From contig NZ_SSON01000080.1 of the NCBI RefSeq assembly GCF_029871245.1, forward strand, positions 124,001-188,000: a stretch of 64,000 nucleotides of DNA. The letters are read 5' to 3'. This DNA comes from Pseudomonas sp. BN102 (GTDB lineage Bacteria; Pseudomonadota; Gammaproteobacteria; Pseudomonadales; Pseudomonadaceae). The translations under genes and the position numbers were made by a program. This document shows, one piece after another, positions 49,530 to 57,370 of the stretch. The notes beneath the pieces are model-generated. The model worked only from the letters and a program-made list of their open reading frames with translations, was not told where the DNA came from and did no database searches. Numbering within the stretch: the stretch's first letter is position 1; each line of letters begins with the position of its first letter.

Positions 49530-51431
49530 TCAAATCTCGACCTGGGTGCCCAGTTCGATCACGCGGTTCACCGGCAACTGGAAGTAACGCAGGCTGCTGT
49601 TGGCGTTCTTGTGCAGGAAGGCGAACAATCCTTCGCGCCAGAGCGACATGCCGAGGCCTTTGGTGGGTATCACCGTTTCGCGGCTGAGGAAGTAGGTGGT
49701 GCGCATGGGCGCGAAGTTCATCTCGTCGATGCGGCACTTCTGCAGGGCCTCCGGCACGTTGGGCTCCTCCATGAAGCCGAAGTGCAGTAGCACGCGGTAG
49801 AAACCGTCACCGTACGGCAATACTTCGAAGCGTCGGTCATCCTCGATGCGCGGGGTGTCCCCGGTTACCACCGTCAGCAGCACAACCTGCTCATGCAGCA
49901 CCTGGTTGTGCAGCATGTTGTGCAGCAGCGCATGGGGGACGGCGTCCGGGCTGGCGCTGAGGAATATCGCCGTGCCCCCGACGCGATGCGGCGGCTGGAT
50001 CCGGATGCTGTCGAGGAATCCTCGAAGCGGCAGCGCCGTCTCGTCCAGACGCTCGATCAGGATTTGCTTGCCGCTCTTCCAGGTGGTCATCAGCAGGAAG
50101 AGGATCACCCCCGCCACCACCGGGAAGGCGCCACCTTGGAAGATCTTGGGCACGTTGGCGCCGAAGAACAGCCCATCCACGACCAGTAACCCCAGCAGCA
50201 GCGGCACCGCCAGCCAGCGTGGCGCGCGCCACAACAGCAACATCACGGCCGAGACCAGCAGGGTGTCGATCAGCATGGTCGTGGTGACGGCCACGCCATA
50301 GGCCGCGGCCAGCGCGCCGGAAGAGCCGAAGCCGATCACCAGTAGCACGACGCAGGTCATCAACGCCCAATTCACCACGCCGATGTAGATTTGGCCCTGG
50401 GCGGCGCTGGATGTGTGCTGCACCTGCATCCGCGGGATGTAGCCCAGCTGTATCGCTTGCTGGCTCAACGAGAATGCGCCGGAGATCACCGCCTGGGAGG
50501 CGATGATCGTGGCCAGCGTCGCCAGCGCGATCATCGGCAGCAGCGCCCATTCCGGGGCCAACAGGTAGAAGGGGTTGCGGGCGGCGGCCGGATTCGACAG
50601 CAACAAGGCGCCCTGACCGAAATAGTTCAGCACCAGTCCGGGGAGGACCAGGGAGAACCAGGCCCTGGCAATGGGCTTGCGGCCGAAATGCCCCATGTCG
50701 GCATACAGGGCTTCAGCACCGGTAAGGGCCAGCACCACGGCGCCGAGGATGGTCACCCCGATGCCCGGGTGGGCCACGAAGAAGTTGAATGCCCACCACG
50801 GATTGACGGCCTGCAGCACCTCGGGCCGCTGCGAGATGCCGTGGATGCCGAGTACGCCCAGCACCACGAACCACAGCACCATCACCGGTCCGAAGAGGAT
50901 GCCGATTCGCGCGGTTCCGTGCTTCTGGATCAGGAACAGGCCGATCAGCAGTACCACGGTGATTGGCACGACCCAATGACCAACGCCAGGCAGGGCGACG
51001 TCCAGGCCTTCGACTGCAGACAGCACGGAGATTGCCGGGGTGATCATGCTGTCGCCGTAGAACAGTGCCGTACCGAACAACCCCAGCAGGACCAGCAGCG
51101 CACTGAGCCTGGGATAGGCGGCGGTGGCGCGACGGGCCAGCGCGGTCAGCGCCATGACGCCGCCCTCGCCGCCGTTGTCGGCGCGCAGCATGAACAGCAC
51201 ATATTTCAGCGACACGACCCAGAGCAGGGACCAGAGGACCAGCGACAGGACCCCGAGCACGCCCGGCGCGTTGACCTCCACGCCATAGTGGCCGGCGAAG
51301 ACTTCCTTGAGGGTGTACAGCGGACTGGTGCCGATATCGCCGTAGACCACGCCGGTGGCGGCGACGAGCAAGCCAAGGGATGACGAGTGGGCAGGAGAAT
51401 GGGCCATCGGCTCCAGGACCTTCGAGCTCAT
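49530..51431 (-). CDS. kup: Kup system potassium uptake protein
   Basis: A 633-residue KUP/HAK transporter: about 12 membrane helices (residues 20-450), with the family start [36 protein letters not shown] and [17 protein letters not shown], and a cytoplasmic tail with [20 protein letters not shown]. It is a proton-coupled low-affinity potassium importer in the inner membrane. The length is normal and both ends are complete. It stands alone on the minus strand; the 306 bases upstream (51432-51738) show no gene, and no riboswitch could be recognised there. Confidence 0.95.
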   Translation of the reverse strand: MSSKVLEPMAHSPAHSSSLGLLVAATGVVYGDIGTSPLYTLKEVFAGHYGVEVNAPGVLGVLSLVLWSLLWVVSLKYVLFMLRADNGGEGGVMALTALARRATAAYPRLSALLVLLGLFGTALFYGDSMITPAISVLSAVEGLDVALPGVGHWVVPITVVLLIGLFLIQKHGTARIGILFGPVMVLWFVVLGVLGIHGISQRPEVLQAVNPWWAFNFFVAHPGIGVTILGAVVLALTGAEALYADMGHFGRKPIARAWFSLVLPGLVLNYFGQGALLLSNPAAARNPFYLLAPEWALLPMIALATLATIIASQAVISGAFSLSQQAIQLGYIPRMQVQHTSSAAQGQIYIGVVNWALMTCVVLLVIGFGSSGALAAAYGVAVTTTMLIDTLLVSAVMLLLWRAPRWLAVPLLLGLLVVDGLFFGANVPKIFQGGAFPVVAGVILFLLMTTWKSGKQILIERLDETALPLRGFLDSIRIQPPHRVGGTAIFLSASPDAVPHALLHNMLHNQVLHEQVVLLTVVTGDTPRIEDDRRFEVLPYGDGFYRVLLHFGFMEEPNVPEALQKCRIDEMNFAPMRTTYFLSRETVIPTKGLGMSLWREGLFAFLHKNANSSLRYFQLPVNRVIELGTQVEI

Positions 51432-51738
51432 CGATCAACTCCGGGGGAAATATTGGCGGCAAAGCGGGTGGAAGGTTGATGGCATCGAGGTCGGTCGCCG
51501 AGCTGAAGCGGGGGTGCGGCAAACTCGGATAGGCAGCCCGACCAGCCATGAACGGGCGTCAAGTATCCTGTGCGATTGGCGTTCCCGGCGTAAAAAAAGC
51601 GTAAAAAGATCGCGTGCAGCTGGCCGGTCAATGGCTCTCGATCAGCGGTCGTTAGTTGCAGATGGAAGCAACTTGTCAGCAGCAAACCGCTTTGTTAGGT
51701 TTTTTCTGTAGTCGGTCGAAAGATGTGGGAGGCGTGCC
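51432..51738. other. Spacer upstream of kup
   Basis: Holds the divergent promoters for kup and the small ORF at 51739. The run of seven As at 51591-51597 is the only notable feature; nothing else was recognised. Confidence 0.4.
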
Positions 51739-51870
51739 ATGAGCGTGAACACGTTAGGCCTGATCATCGTCGGTTGCGCTTTCATCGGCAGCATCGGAAT
51801 GGCCCTATGGGTCAACCGGCCAGCCATCAAACTATGGTGCGACAGGCATCATCTGCACTTCAGGCACTAG
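51739..51870 (+). CDS. 43-residue single-pass membrane peptide
   Basis: ATG at 51739 with GGGAGG six bases upstream. It reads MSVNTLGLIIVGCAFIGSIG, continues MALWVNRPAIKLWCDRHHLH and stops at 51870. One membrane helix (about 5-25) is followed by a basic, His-rich C-terminus. It is not recognised. The strong ribosome site, hydrophobic design and divergence from kup make it a plausible small transporter-associated peptide; a role with Kup is speculation. Confidence 0.55.
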   Translation: MSVNTLGLIIVGCAFIGSIGMALWVNRPAIKLWCDRHHLHFRH

Positions 51871-51943
51871 TGCCCGGCTTGAGGGGCTCGCTCCTACGGT
51901 CTAGATGAGCCCTGCGCGGGCATCATGTTTCGAACGCGGATCC

Positions 51944-52969
51944 TTACCCAGGCGAACTCATTCGTTGCGCCAGCAACTGGCGCCGCCGGGCTCCGGGCGT
52001 CATCGCGAACCAACGTCGGCAGGCGCGGTTGAACACGCTCTGCTCGCTGTAACCGAGCATGCCGGCGATCTGCGACATGGGGATGTCGCGCTCGGCCAGG
52101 TAGAAGTCGGCGCGATCACGGCGAATGCCTTCCACCAGGTCGTCGAACCGGCAGCCCAGTTCGGCGAGCTGGCGCTGCAGCGCCCGTTCGTGCAGGCCTA
52201 TCTGCTCGGCGATCAGTGGCAGGCGGCATTGCTGGGTCGGCAGCATGCGCAGCACCAGGCGCTGGACCTGGTCCACCAGGTCGGACGAGCTCTGCAGATT
52301 GAAATGGCTGAGGTACTGCACCAGGGCGCGGTGCAGGTTCGGGTCCTGTTGCTCGATGCGCTGGTTCAGTTGCTGGTCGGTCAATACCAGTGCGTTGCAG
52401 CCCTGCCCGGTATACACCTCCGTCTGGAAGTAGCGGCGATAGCGAGCCGGCGGCAGCGGGCTGACGCCGGACAGGAGCACCGCCTTGGCGCTGAAATTGG
52501 CGCCGTACAGCAGCTTCATCGTGTTGTGCGCCACGCCCATGGCCAGCTCCACCATCTGCCGCTGCGGCATCGTCCCCGGCAGGAGCAGCCCGATCTCCAG
52601 GCGTGGGGCCTGCGGCTCGCTGCGGTCCAGATCGAGCTGGACACCGGAACTGTGATAGCCGATGAAGCGCACGATCTCCGCCAGGGCATGCCCGGCGGTC
52701 ACCGCATTGCGGGCGATCACGGCGATGGGGCCGAGCACGTGCAGGTTCTGGTACTCGGCCATGCGCAGGCCGAAGTCGGCGCAGTCCAGCTCCTGGGCCG
52801 TGTACTCCAGCAGCCCGACCAGGGAGCGCAGCGGCACGCGGGCGTCCTCGTCGTCGAGCAACTCCGGGCGAACGCGGAAGCGCTCCAGGAGCGGGATGGG
52901 GTCCCGCCCGAGCTTGCTGACCAGCTCGCGGAATCCGGCGAAGGAAGTGGTTCTGATAAAGGGGTCCAT
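51944..52969 (-). CDS. AraC family regulator (OruR/ArgR-like, Arabinose_bd type)
   Basis: A 341-residue regulator: the Arabinose_bd-type N-terminal domain (about 20-200, IPLLERFRVRPELLDDEDAR, LVGLLEYTAQELDCADFGLR) and a C-terminal AraC HTH (about 250-330, PLIAEQIGLHERALQRQLAE and MSQIAGMLGYSEQSVFNRAC). The frame continues upstream to 54844 only as antisense of the GMC gene. It is divergent from the GMC dehydrogenase across 96 bases that hold a direct repeat typical of AraC sites. It probably activates the dehydrogenase and sulfatase genes. Confidence 0.92.
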   Translation of the reverse strand: MDPFIRTTSFAGFRELVSKLGRDPIPLLERFRVRPELLDDEDARVPLRSLVGLLEYTAQELDCADFGLRMAEYQNLHVLGPIAVIARNAVTAGHALAEIVRFIGYHSSGVQLDLDRSEPQAPRLEIGLLLPGTMPQRQMVELAMGVAHNTMKLLYGANFSAKAVLLSGVSPLPPARYRRYFQTEVYTGQGCNALVLTDQQLNQRIEQQDPNLHRALVQYLSHFNLQSSSDLVDQVQRLVLRMLPTQQCRLPLIAEQIGLHERALQRQLAELGCRFDDLVEGIRRDRADFYLAERDIPMSQIAGMLGYSEQSVFNRACRRWFAMTPGARRRQLLAQRMSSPG

Positions 52970-52974
52970 GTCGG

Positions 52975-53005
52975 CAAAGATCAAATAATTGTCATCAAAG
53001 ATCAA
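52975..53005 (+). promoter_or_regulatory. Direct-repeat operator, CAAAGATCAA twice at 21-bp spacing
   Basis: CAAAGATCAA occurs at 52975-52984 and 52996-53005, 21 bases start to start, two helical turns. This is the classic layout of AraC-family dimer sites. It lies between the AraC start (52969) and the GMC start (53066). Confidence 0.65.
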
Positions 53006-53065
53006 TAACTCCCCGCAGGTTCCGCGAAGAATGCCCAGGCCCCCTCCTCCAGCCTGGAGCCCCCT

Positions 53066-54649
53066 ATGGAATTCGACTACATCATCGTCGGTGCCGGTTC
53101 GGCCGGCTGCGTGCTCGCCAACCGTCTCAGCGCCGACCCGGCCGTTTCCGTATGCCTGCTCGAGGCGGGACCGGAAGACCGCTCGCCGCTGGTGCATGCG
53201 CCGGCCGGCATCGCCGCCATCCTGCCGACCCGCCACGTCAACTGGGCCTTCGACACCGTGCCACAGACGGGCCTCGCGGGGCGCATCGGCTACCAGCCGC
53301 GGGGCAAGGTGCTGGGCGGCAGCAGCTCGATCAACGGCATGATCTACATCCGCGGCCACCACAGCGACTTCGACGACTGGCAAGCCATGGGCAACCCCGG
53401 CTGGTCGTTCGCCGAGGTCCTGCCCTATTTCCGCAAGAGCGAGATGAATCATCGCGGCGCCTGCGACTTCCACGGCAAGGACGGCGAGCTGTATGTCGGC
53501 CAGATCGAGGCCCACGCCGCCACCCATGCCTTCATCGAAGCCGGACAGAAGGCCGGCCACCGCTACAACGCCGACTTCAACGGCGCCGAGCAGGAAGGGG
53601 TCGGCCAGTACGACGTGACCATTCGCGATGGCCGGCGCTGGAGCACGGCCACCGCCTTCCTCAAGCCGATCCGCGGCGAGCGCAAGAACCTCAGCGTGCT
53701 GACCGGCGCCCATGCCGAACGCATCCTGCTGCAGGGACGGCAGGCGACTGGCGTACAGGTCCGAATCAAGGGCAGCTCGATCACCCTCAAGGCGCGCAAG
53801 GAGGTGCTGCTCAGCGCTGGCGCCTTCGGCAGCCCGCACCTGCTGATGCTCTCGGGCATAGGTCCGGAGGCCGCACTCAAGCCCCACGGCGTCGCCGTCC
53901 AGCATGAGCTGCCCGGCGTCGGCCAGAACCTGCAGGATCACCCGGACGTGGTGCTCTGCTACAAGGGCACCGACAACTCCCTGCTGGGCTACTCCATTGG
54001 CGGCAGCCTGAAGATGGGCTCGGCGTTGGCCCAGTACCTGGCCCGCAGGCGCGGCCCGCTGGCCAGCAACTTCGCCGAGGGTGGCGCCTTCCTCAAGACC
54101 GACGCCGCGCTGTCGCGCCCGGACATCCAGCTGCATTCGGTGGTCAGCATGCTGGACGACCATAACCGCAAGCTGCATTGGGGCCATGGCTTCAGCTGCC
54201 ACGTTTGCGTGCTGCGGCCGAAAAGCGTCGGCAGCGTCAGCCTGCACTCGGCCGACCCCAGCGCGCCGCCGCGTATCGACCCTAACTTCCTCGGCCACGA
54301 CGACGATGTCCAGACCCTGCTCAAGGGCTACCGCATGGCGCGGGAAATCGTCGAACAGGCGCCCATGGCGCGTTTCGGCCTGAAGGATCTGTACAGCCAC
54401 GGCCTGCATGGCGATGAGCAGCTGATCGAGGTGCTGCGCCAACGCACCGACTCGATCTACCACCCGGTAGGAACCTGCCGCATGGGCCACGACGAGAACG
54501 CCGTGGTGGACAGCCAGTTGCGCGTGCATGGCATCCAGGGGTTGCGGGTGGTCGACGCCTCGATCATGCCGACCCTGGTCGGCGGCAACACCAACGCCGC
54601 TTCGATCATGATCGCCGAGCGTACGGCGGAATGGATCGCACAGGCCTGA
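53066..54649 (+). CDS. GMC family alcohol/choline dehydrogenase (AlkJ/BetA-like)
   Basis: A 527-residue flavoenzyme: FAD-binding DYIIVGAGSAGCVLANRLSA at the N-terminus, GKVLGGSSSINGMIYIRGHH, FGSPHLLMLSGIGPEAALKP, and the catalytic-His segment YHPVGTCRMG with VVDASIMPTLVGGNTNAASI near the end. GMC members oxidise primary alcohols; AlkJ-like ones take medium- or long-chain alcohols and pass electrons to the quinone pool. It is 47 bases before the alkyl sulfatase, whose product is a long-chain alcohol, so a two-step route is plausible. It is divergent from the AraC gene. Confidence 0.93.
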   Translation: MEFDYIIVGAGSAGCVLANRLSADPAVSVCLLEAGPEDRSPLVHAPAGIAAILPTRHVNWAFDTVPQTGLAGRIGYQPRGKVLGGSSSINGMIYIRGHHSDFDDWQAMGNPGWSFAEVLPYFRKSEMNHRGACDFHGKDGELYVGQIEAHAATHAFIEAGQKAGHRYNADFNGAEQEGVGQYDVTIRDGRRWSTATAFLKPIRGERKNLSVLTGAHAERILLQGRQATGVQVRIKGSSITLKARKEVLLSAGAFGSPHLLMLSGIGPEAALKPHGVAVQHELPGVGQNLQDHPDVVLCYKGTDNSLLGYSIGGSLKMGSALAQYLARRRGPLASNFAEGGAFLKTDAALSRPDIQLHSVVSMLDDHNRKLHWGHGFSCHVCVLRPKSVGSVSLHSADPSAPPRIDPNFLGHDDDVQTLLKGYRMAREIVEQAPMARFGLKDLYSHGLHGDEQLIEVLRQRTDSIYHPVGTCRMGHDENAVVDSQLRVHGIQGLRVVDASIMPTLVGGNTNAASIMIAERTAEWIAQA

Positions 54650-54696
54650 TGGCCCCCTGCACCCAACCTCATCCAACAACAACGAGGATGCATGAG

Positions 54697-56676
54697 ATGC
54701 ACCGCTCCCTGAAATGCCTGACCTCGGCCGGGCTGGTCGCCGCCCTGCTTTCCGCCGCGGTGGCCCAGGCCGCCCCGGCTCCCGCCAAACCGGCCAGCGA
54801 TGCCACCAGGGCCGCCAACCAGGCCGTGCTGGCTGCATTGCCATTCAGCGACAGGCAAGACTTCGAGAACGCCCAGCGCGGATTCATTGCCAAGCCGGAA
54901 ACCCTGACCATCAAGGACGCTAGCGGCAAGGTGGTCTGGGACCTGGAGAGCTACAAGCAGTACATCGCCCTGGACCGGCCGGCGCCGGACTCGGTCAACC
55001 CCAGCCTGTGGCGCCATGCCCAGTTGAGCATGGAGTACGGGCTGTTCAAGGTGACCGATGGCATCTACCAGGTGCGTGGCTACGACGTCTCCAACATCAC
55101 CTTCATCGAGGGCAAGACCGGCTGGATCGTCTTCGACCCCCTGCTCAGCCAGGAAACCGCCAAGGCCGCCTATGAGCTGGTGAGCCAGCACCTGGGCAAG
55201 AAACCGGTAGTGGCCGTGGTCTACAGCCACTCGCACATCGACCACTTCGGCGGCGTGCGCGGCATAGTAAACGAAGCCGACGTCAAGGCCGGCAAGGTGC
55301 GTATCGTCGCGCCCAAGGATTTCAGCGAACTCGCAGTCAGCGAAAACGTGATCGCCGGCAATGCCATGGCCCGCCGTGCGGTATACATGTTCGGCGCCTT
55401 GCTGCCGCGCAACCCGCAAGGCGGTGTCAACGCCGGGATGGGAGTTACCGTTTCCACCGGCACCACCACCCTGATCCAGCCTACCGACGAAATCGAGAAA
55501 ACCGGCCAGGAACTGACCCTGGACGGGGTGAAGATGGTGTTCCAGATGACCCCGGGCACCGAGGCACCGGTGGAAATGCACACCTATTTCCCGGACGCCA
55601 AGGCCATGTGGATGGCCGAGAACACCACCAACAACATGCACAACCTCTACACCCTGCGCGGGGCCCAGGTGCGCGATGCGTTGCAGTGGTCGAAGTACCT
55701 CGGCGAAACCATCGACCTGTTCGGCGACAAGACCGAGGTGAAGTTCCAGAGCCACCACTGGCCGCTGTGGGGCCAGGCGCCGATCGACGACTACCTGAAA
55801 AAACAGCGCGCCATCTACAAGTACATCCACGACCAGTCGGTGCGCATGCTCAACCAAGGCATGAACGGCGAGGAGATCGCCGAAGCGATCAAGCTGCCGC
55901 CGGAGCTGGAATCCTTCTGGCCGGGGCGTGGCGTCTACGGCACCCTCAAGCACAATGCCAAGGCGGTCTACCAGCGTTACATGGGCTGGTACGACGCCAA
56001 TCCGGCCAACCTCGACAAGCTGCCGCCGCAAGCAGCGGCGAAAAAGTACGTGGAATACATGGGCGGCTCGGCGGCGGTGCTGGCCAAGGCCAAGGCCGAC
56101 TTCGCCAAGGGCGAGTATCGCTGGGTTGCCGAGGCAGCCAAGCAAGTGGTATTCGCCGAGCCGGACAATGTCGACGCGAAGAATCTGCTGGCCGATTCCT
56201 TCGAGCAGATGGGCTATCAGGCCGAATCCGGGCCCTGGCGCTCGGTCTACCTGCAGGGCGCGTATGAGCTGCGCAACGGCGTGCCCTCCGCCGGCGGCTC
56301 GGTTACCGCCAGCCCGGACGTGATCCGCGCCATGACCCCGGAAATGCTCTTCGACTACCTGGCCGTACGCCTCAACGGCGAGCGCGCCGCGGGCAAGAAG
56401 CTGGTGCTCAACTACCACTTCACCGACCTGGACAAGCGCTATGCCCTGACCGTCGAGAACGGCGTGCTCACCTACGTCGACAAGGCCGACGCCAAGGCCG
56501 ACGTCGACCTGACCATGAGCAAGGCCACGCTGGAAGATATCCAGCTAGGCAAGGCGACCCTGGAGCAGAAGGTCGCGTCCGGCGAGCTGAAGTTCGACGG
56601 CCATCCGCAGGCCTTCGCCGAGTTCATGGGCCTGCTCGACAAGTTCGATTTCTGGTTCAACATCGCCACGCCATGA
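54697..56676 (+). CDS. sdsA1: SdsA1/BDS1-type alkyl sulfatase (metallo-beta-lactamase fold)
   Basis: A 659-residue exported type III alkyl sulfatase. Signal peptide 1-25; MBL domain with the zinc motif YSHSHIDHFGG (His178, His180, Asp182, His183); then NTTNNMHNLYTLRGAQVRDA, the dimerisation domain and the SCP-2-like C-terminal domain (about 530-659). P. aeruginosa SdsA1 is 658 residues with the same order. It hydrolyses SDS and other primary alkyl sulfates to alcohol and sulfate in the periplasm or outside. The ATG at 54697 has GAGG nine bases before it; 54688 is an alternative. Its ATGA stop overlaps the next gene. Confidence 0.93.
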   Translation: MHRSLKCLTSAGLVAALLSAAVAQAAPAPAKPASDATRAANQAVLAALPFSDRQDFENAQRGFIAKPETLTIKDASGKVVWDLESYKQYIALDRPAPDSVNPSLWRHAQLSMEYGLFKVTDGIYQVRGYDVSNITFIEGKTGWIVFDPLLSQETAKAAYELVSQHLGKKPVVAVVYSHSHIDHFGGVRGIVNEADVKAGKVRIVAPKDFSELAVSENVIAGNAMARRAVYMFGALLPRNPQGGVNAGMGVTVSTGTTTLIQPTDEIEKTGQELTLDGVKMVFQMTPGTEAPVEMHTYFPDAKAMWMAENTTNNMHNLYTLRGAQVRDALQWSKYLGETIDLFGDKTEVKFQSHHWPLWGQAPIDDYLKKQRAIYKYIHDQSVRMLNQGMNGEEIAEAIKLPPELESFWPGRGVYGTLKHNAKAVYQRYMGWYDANPANLDKLPPQAAAKKYVEYMGGSAAVLAKAKADFAKGEYRWVAEAAKQVVFAEPDNVDAKNLLADSFEQMGYQAESGPWRSVYLQGAYELRNGVPSAGGSVTASPDVIRAMTPEMLFDYLAVRLNGERAAGKKLVLNYHFTDLDKRYALTVENGVLTYVDKADAKADVDLTMSKATLEDIQLGKATLEQKVASGELKFDGHPQAFAEFMGLLDKFDFWFNIATP

Positions 56677-57227
56677 AGACCCGGAGCTTCCTGATCGGCA
56701 CGCTGGCACTGTTGCTTTGCAGTGTCAGCGCGCCCAGCCTGGCCTGCGGTTACGACGGCATGGCGGTGGACCTGGCCACGGCGCACCCGGCTTCGCTGCC
56801 GGTTGCGCTAGCCATCTTCGATGCCTACGAAGCCAGGCTGTTGGCCAGGCCGATTCCGCTACAGGGCGGATTCGGCCTGCGCCGGGCACAGGTCATGCTC
56901 GACAAACTGCGCACCGCCCTCGCGCCCATCACCAAGGGTGACAGCTTCAGCCTGCTGCTGGTGGAGCCGGGGCTGTGGGCGCGCTTCGACGGCACCGGCG
57001 CGGAACTGCGGATGACCCTGCACGTACCCGCTCCCGCCGAGGGCGAAACCACCGTCATAACCGGCGAGGGCGTATTGCAGGCGCTGGTGCAGGGCAAGCT
57101 GGGTGTCGACCAGGCGCTGCAAGCCGGCCTGATCCAGGTGCTGGCCCCGGCGCTGCAAACCGAACGACTCACCAGCGCATTGCTCCAGGCCTTCCCTCGT
57201 CCCCCGCTCGCGGTCGCGGCGCCCTGA
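56673..57227 (+). CDS. Periplasmic protein of unknown function, coupled to the alkyl sulfatase
   Basis: A 184-residue protein: signal peptide 1-25 (SAPSLACG; the Cys is followed by Gly, so a lipoprotein is unlikely but possible), then a helical domain with YDGMAVDLATAHPASLPVAL and RAQVMLDKLRTALAPITKGD, and an SCP-2-like run, LVEPGLWARFDGTGAELRMT then TVITGEGVLQALVQGKLGVD. The last part resembles the SCP-2 domain at the end of alkyl sulfatases, so a lipid- or alcohol-binding role is possible. It overlaps sdsA1 by ATGA and is translated with it. Confidence 0.78.
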   Translation: MKTRSFLIGTLALLLCSVSAPSLACGYDGMAVDLATAHPASLPVALAIFDAYEARLLARPIPLQGGFGLRRAQVMLDKLRTALAPITKGDSFSLLLVEPGLWARFDGTGAELRMTLHVPAPAEGETTVITGEGVLQALVQGKLGVDQALQAGLIQVLAPALQTERLTSALLQAFPRPPLAVAAP

Positions 57228-57234
57228 CTCCAGC

Positions 57235-57323
57235 GTAGGGTGCGCCATGCGCACCGGGCATGGGTGCCGGAGGTTTTGGCCCACCGTATGGGCATGGGAG
57301 TTGGTGCGCACAGCGCACCCTAC
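57235..57323. repeat. 89-bp inverted repeat between convergent genes
   Basis: GTAGGGTGCGCCATGCGCACC (57235-57255) has its inverse at 57303-57323 (GGTGCGCACAGCGCACCCTA and a final C), with a 47-base loop. Ends of this TAGGGTGCGC/GCGCACCCTA type recur between genes of pseudomonads. It lies between the sulfatase partner gene and the LuxR gene and may end both transcripts. Confidence 0.75.
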
Positions 57324-57370
57324 GGTCGTGGGCTTCTTCAGGAGGTGGCCTGTCGGATGGATGACGAGCC

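Noticed and set aside
52970-54844. 1.9-kb minus-strand extension of the AraC frame
   Set aside because: It is a high-GC shadow of the GMC dehydrogenase; the AraC family start lies at 52969.
54457-56418. 653-codon minus-strand frame
   Set aside because: Antisense to the alkyl sulfatase; His/Arg/Gly-rich without any motif.
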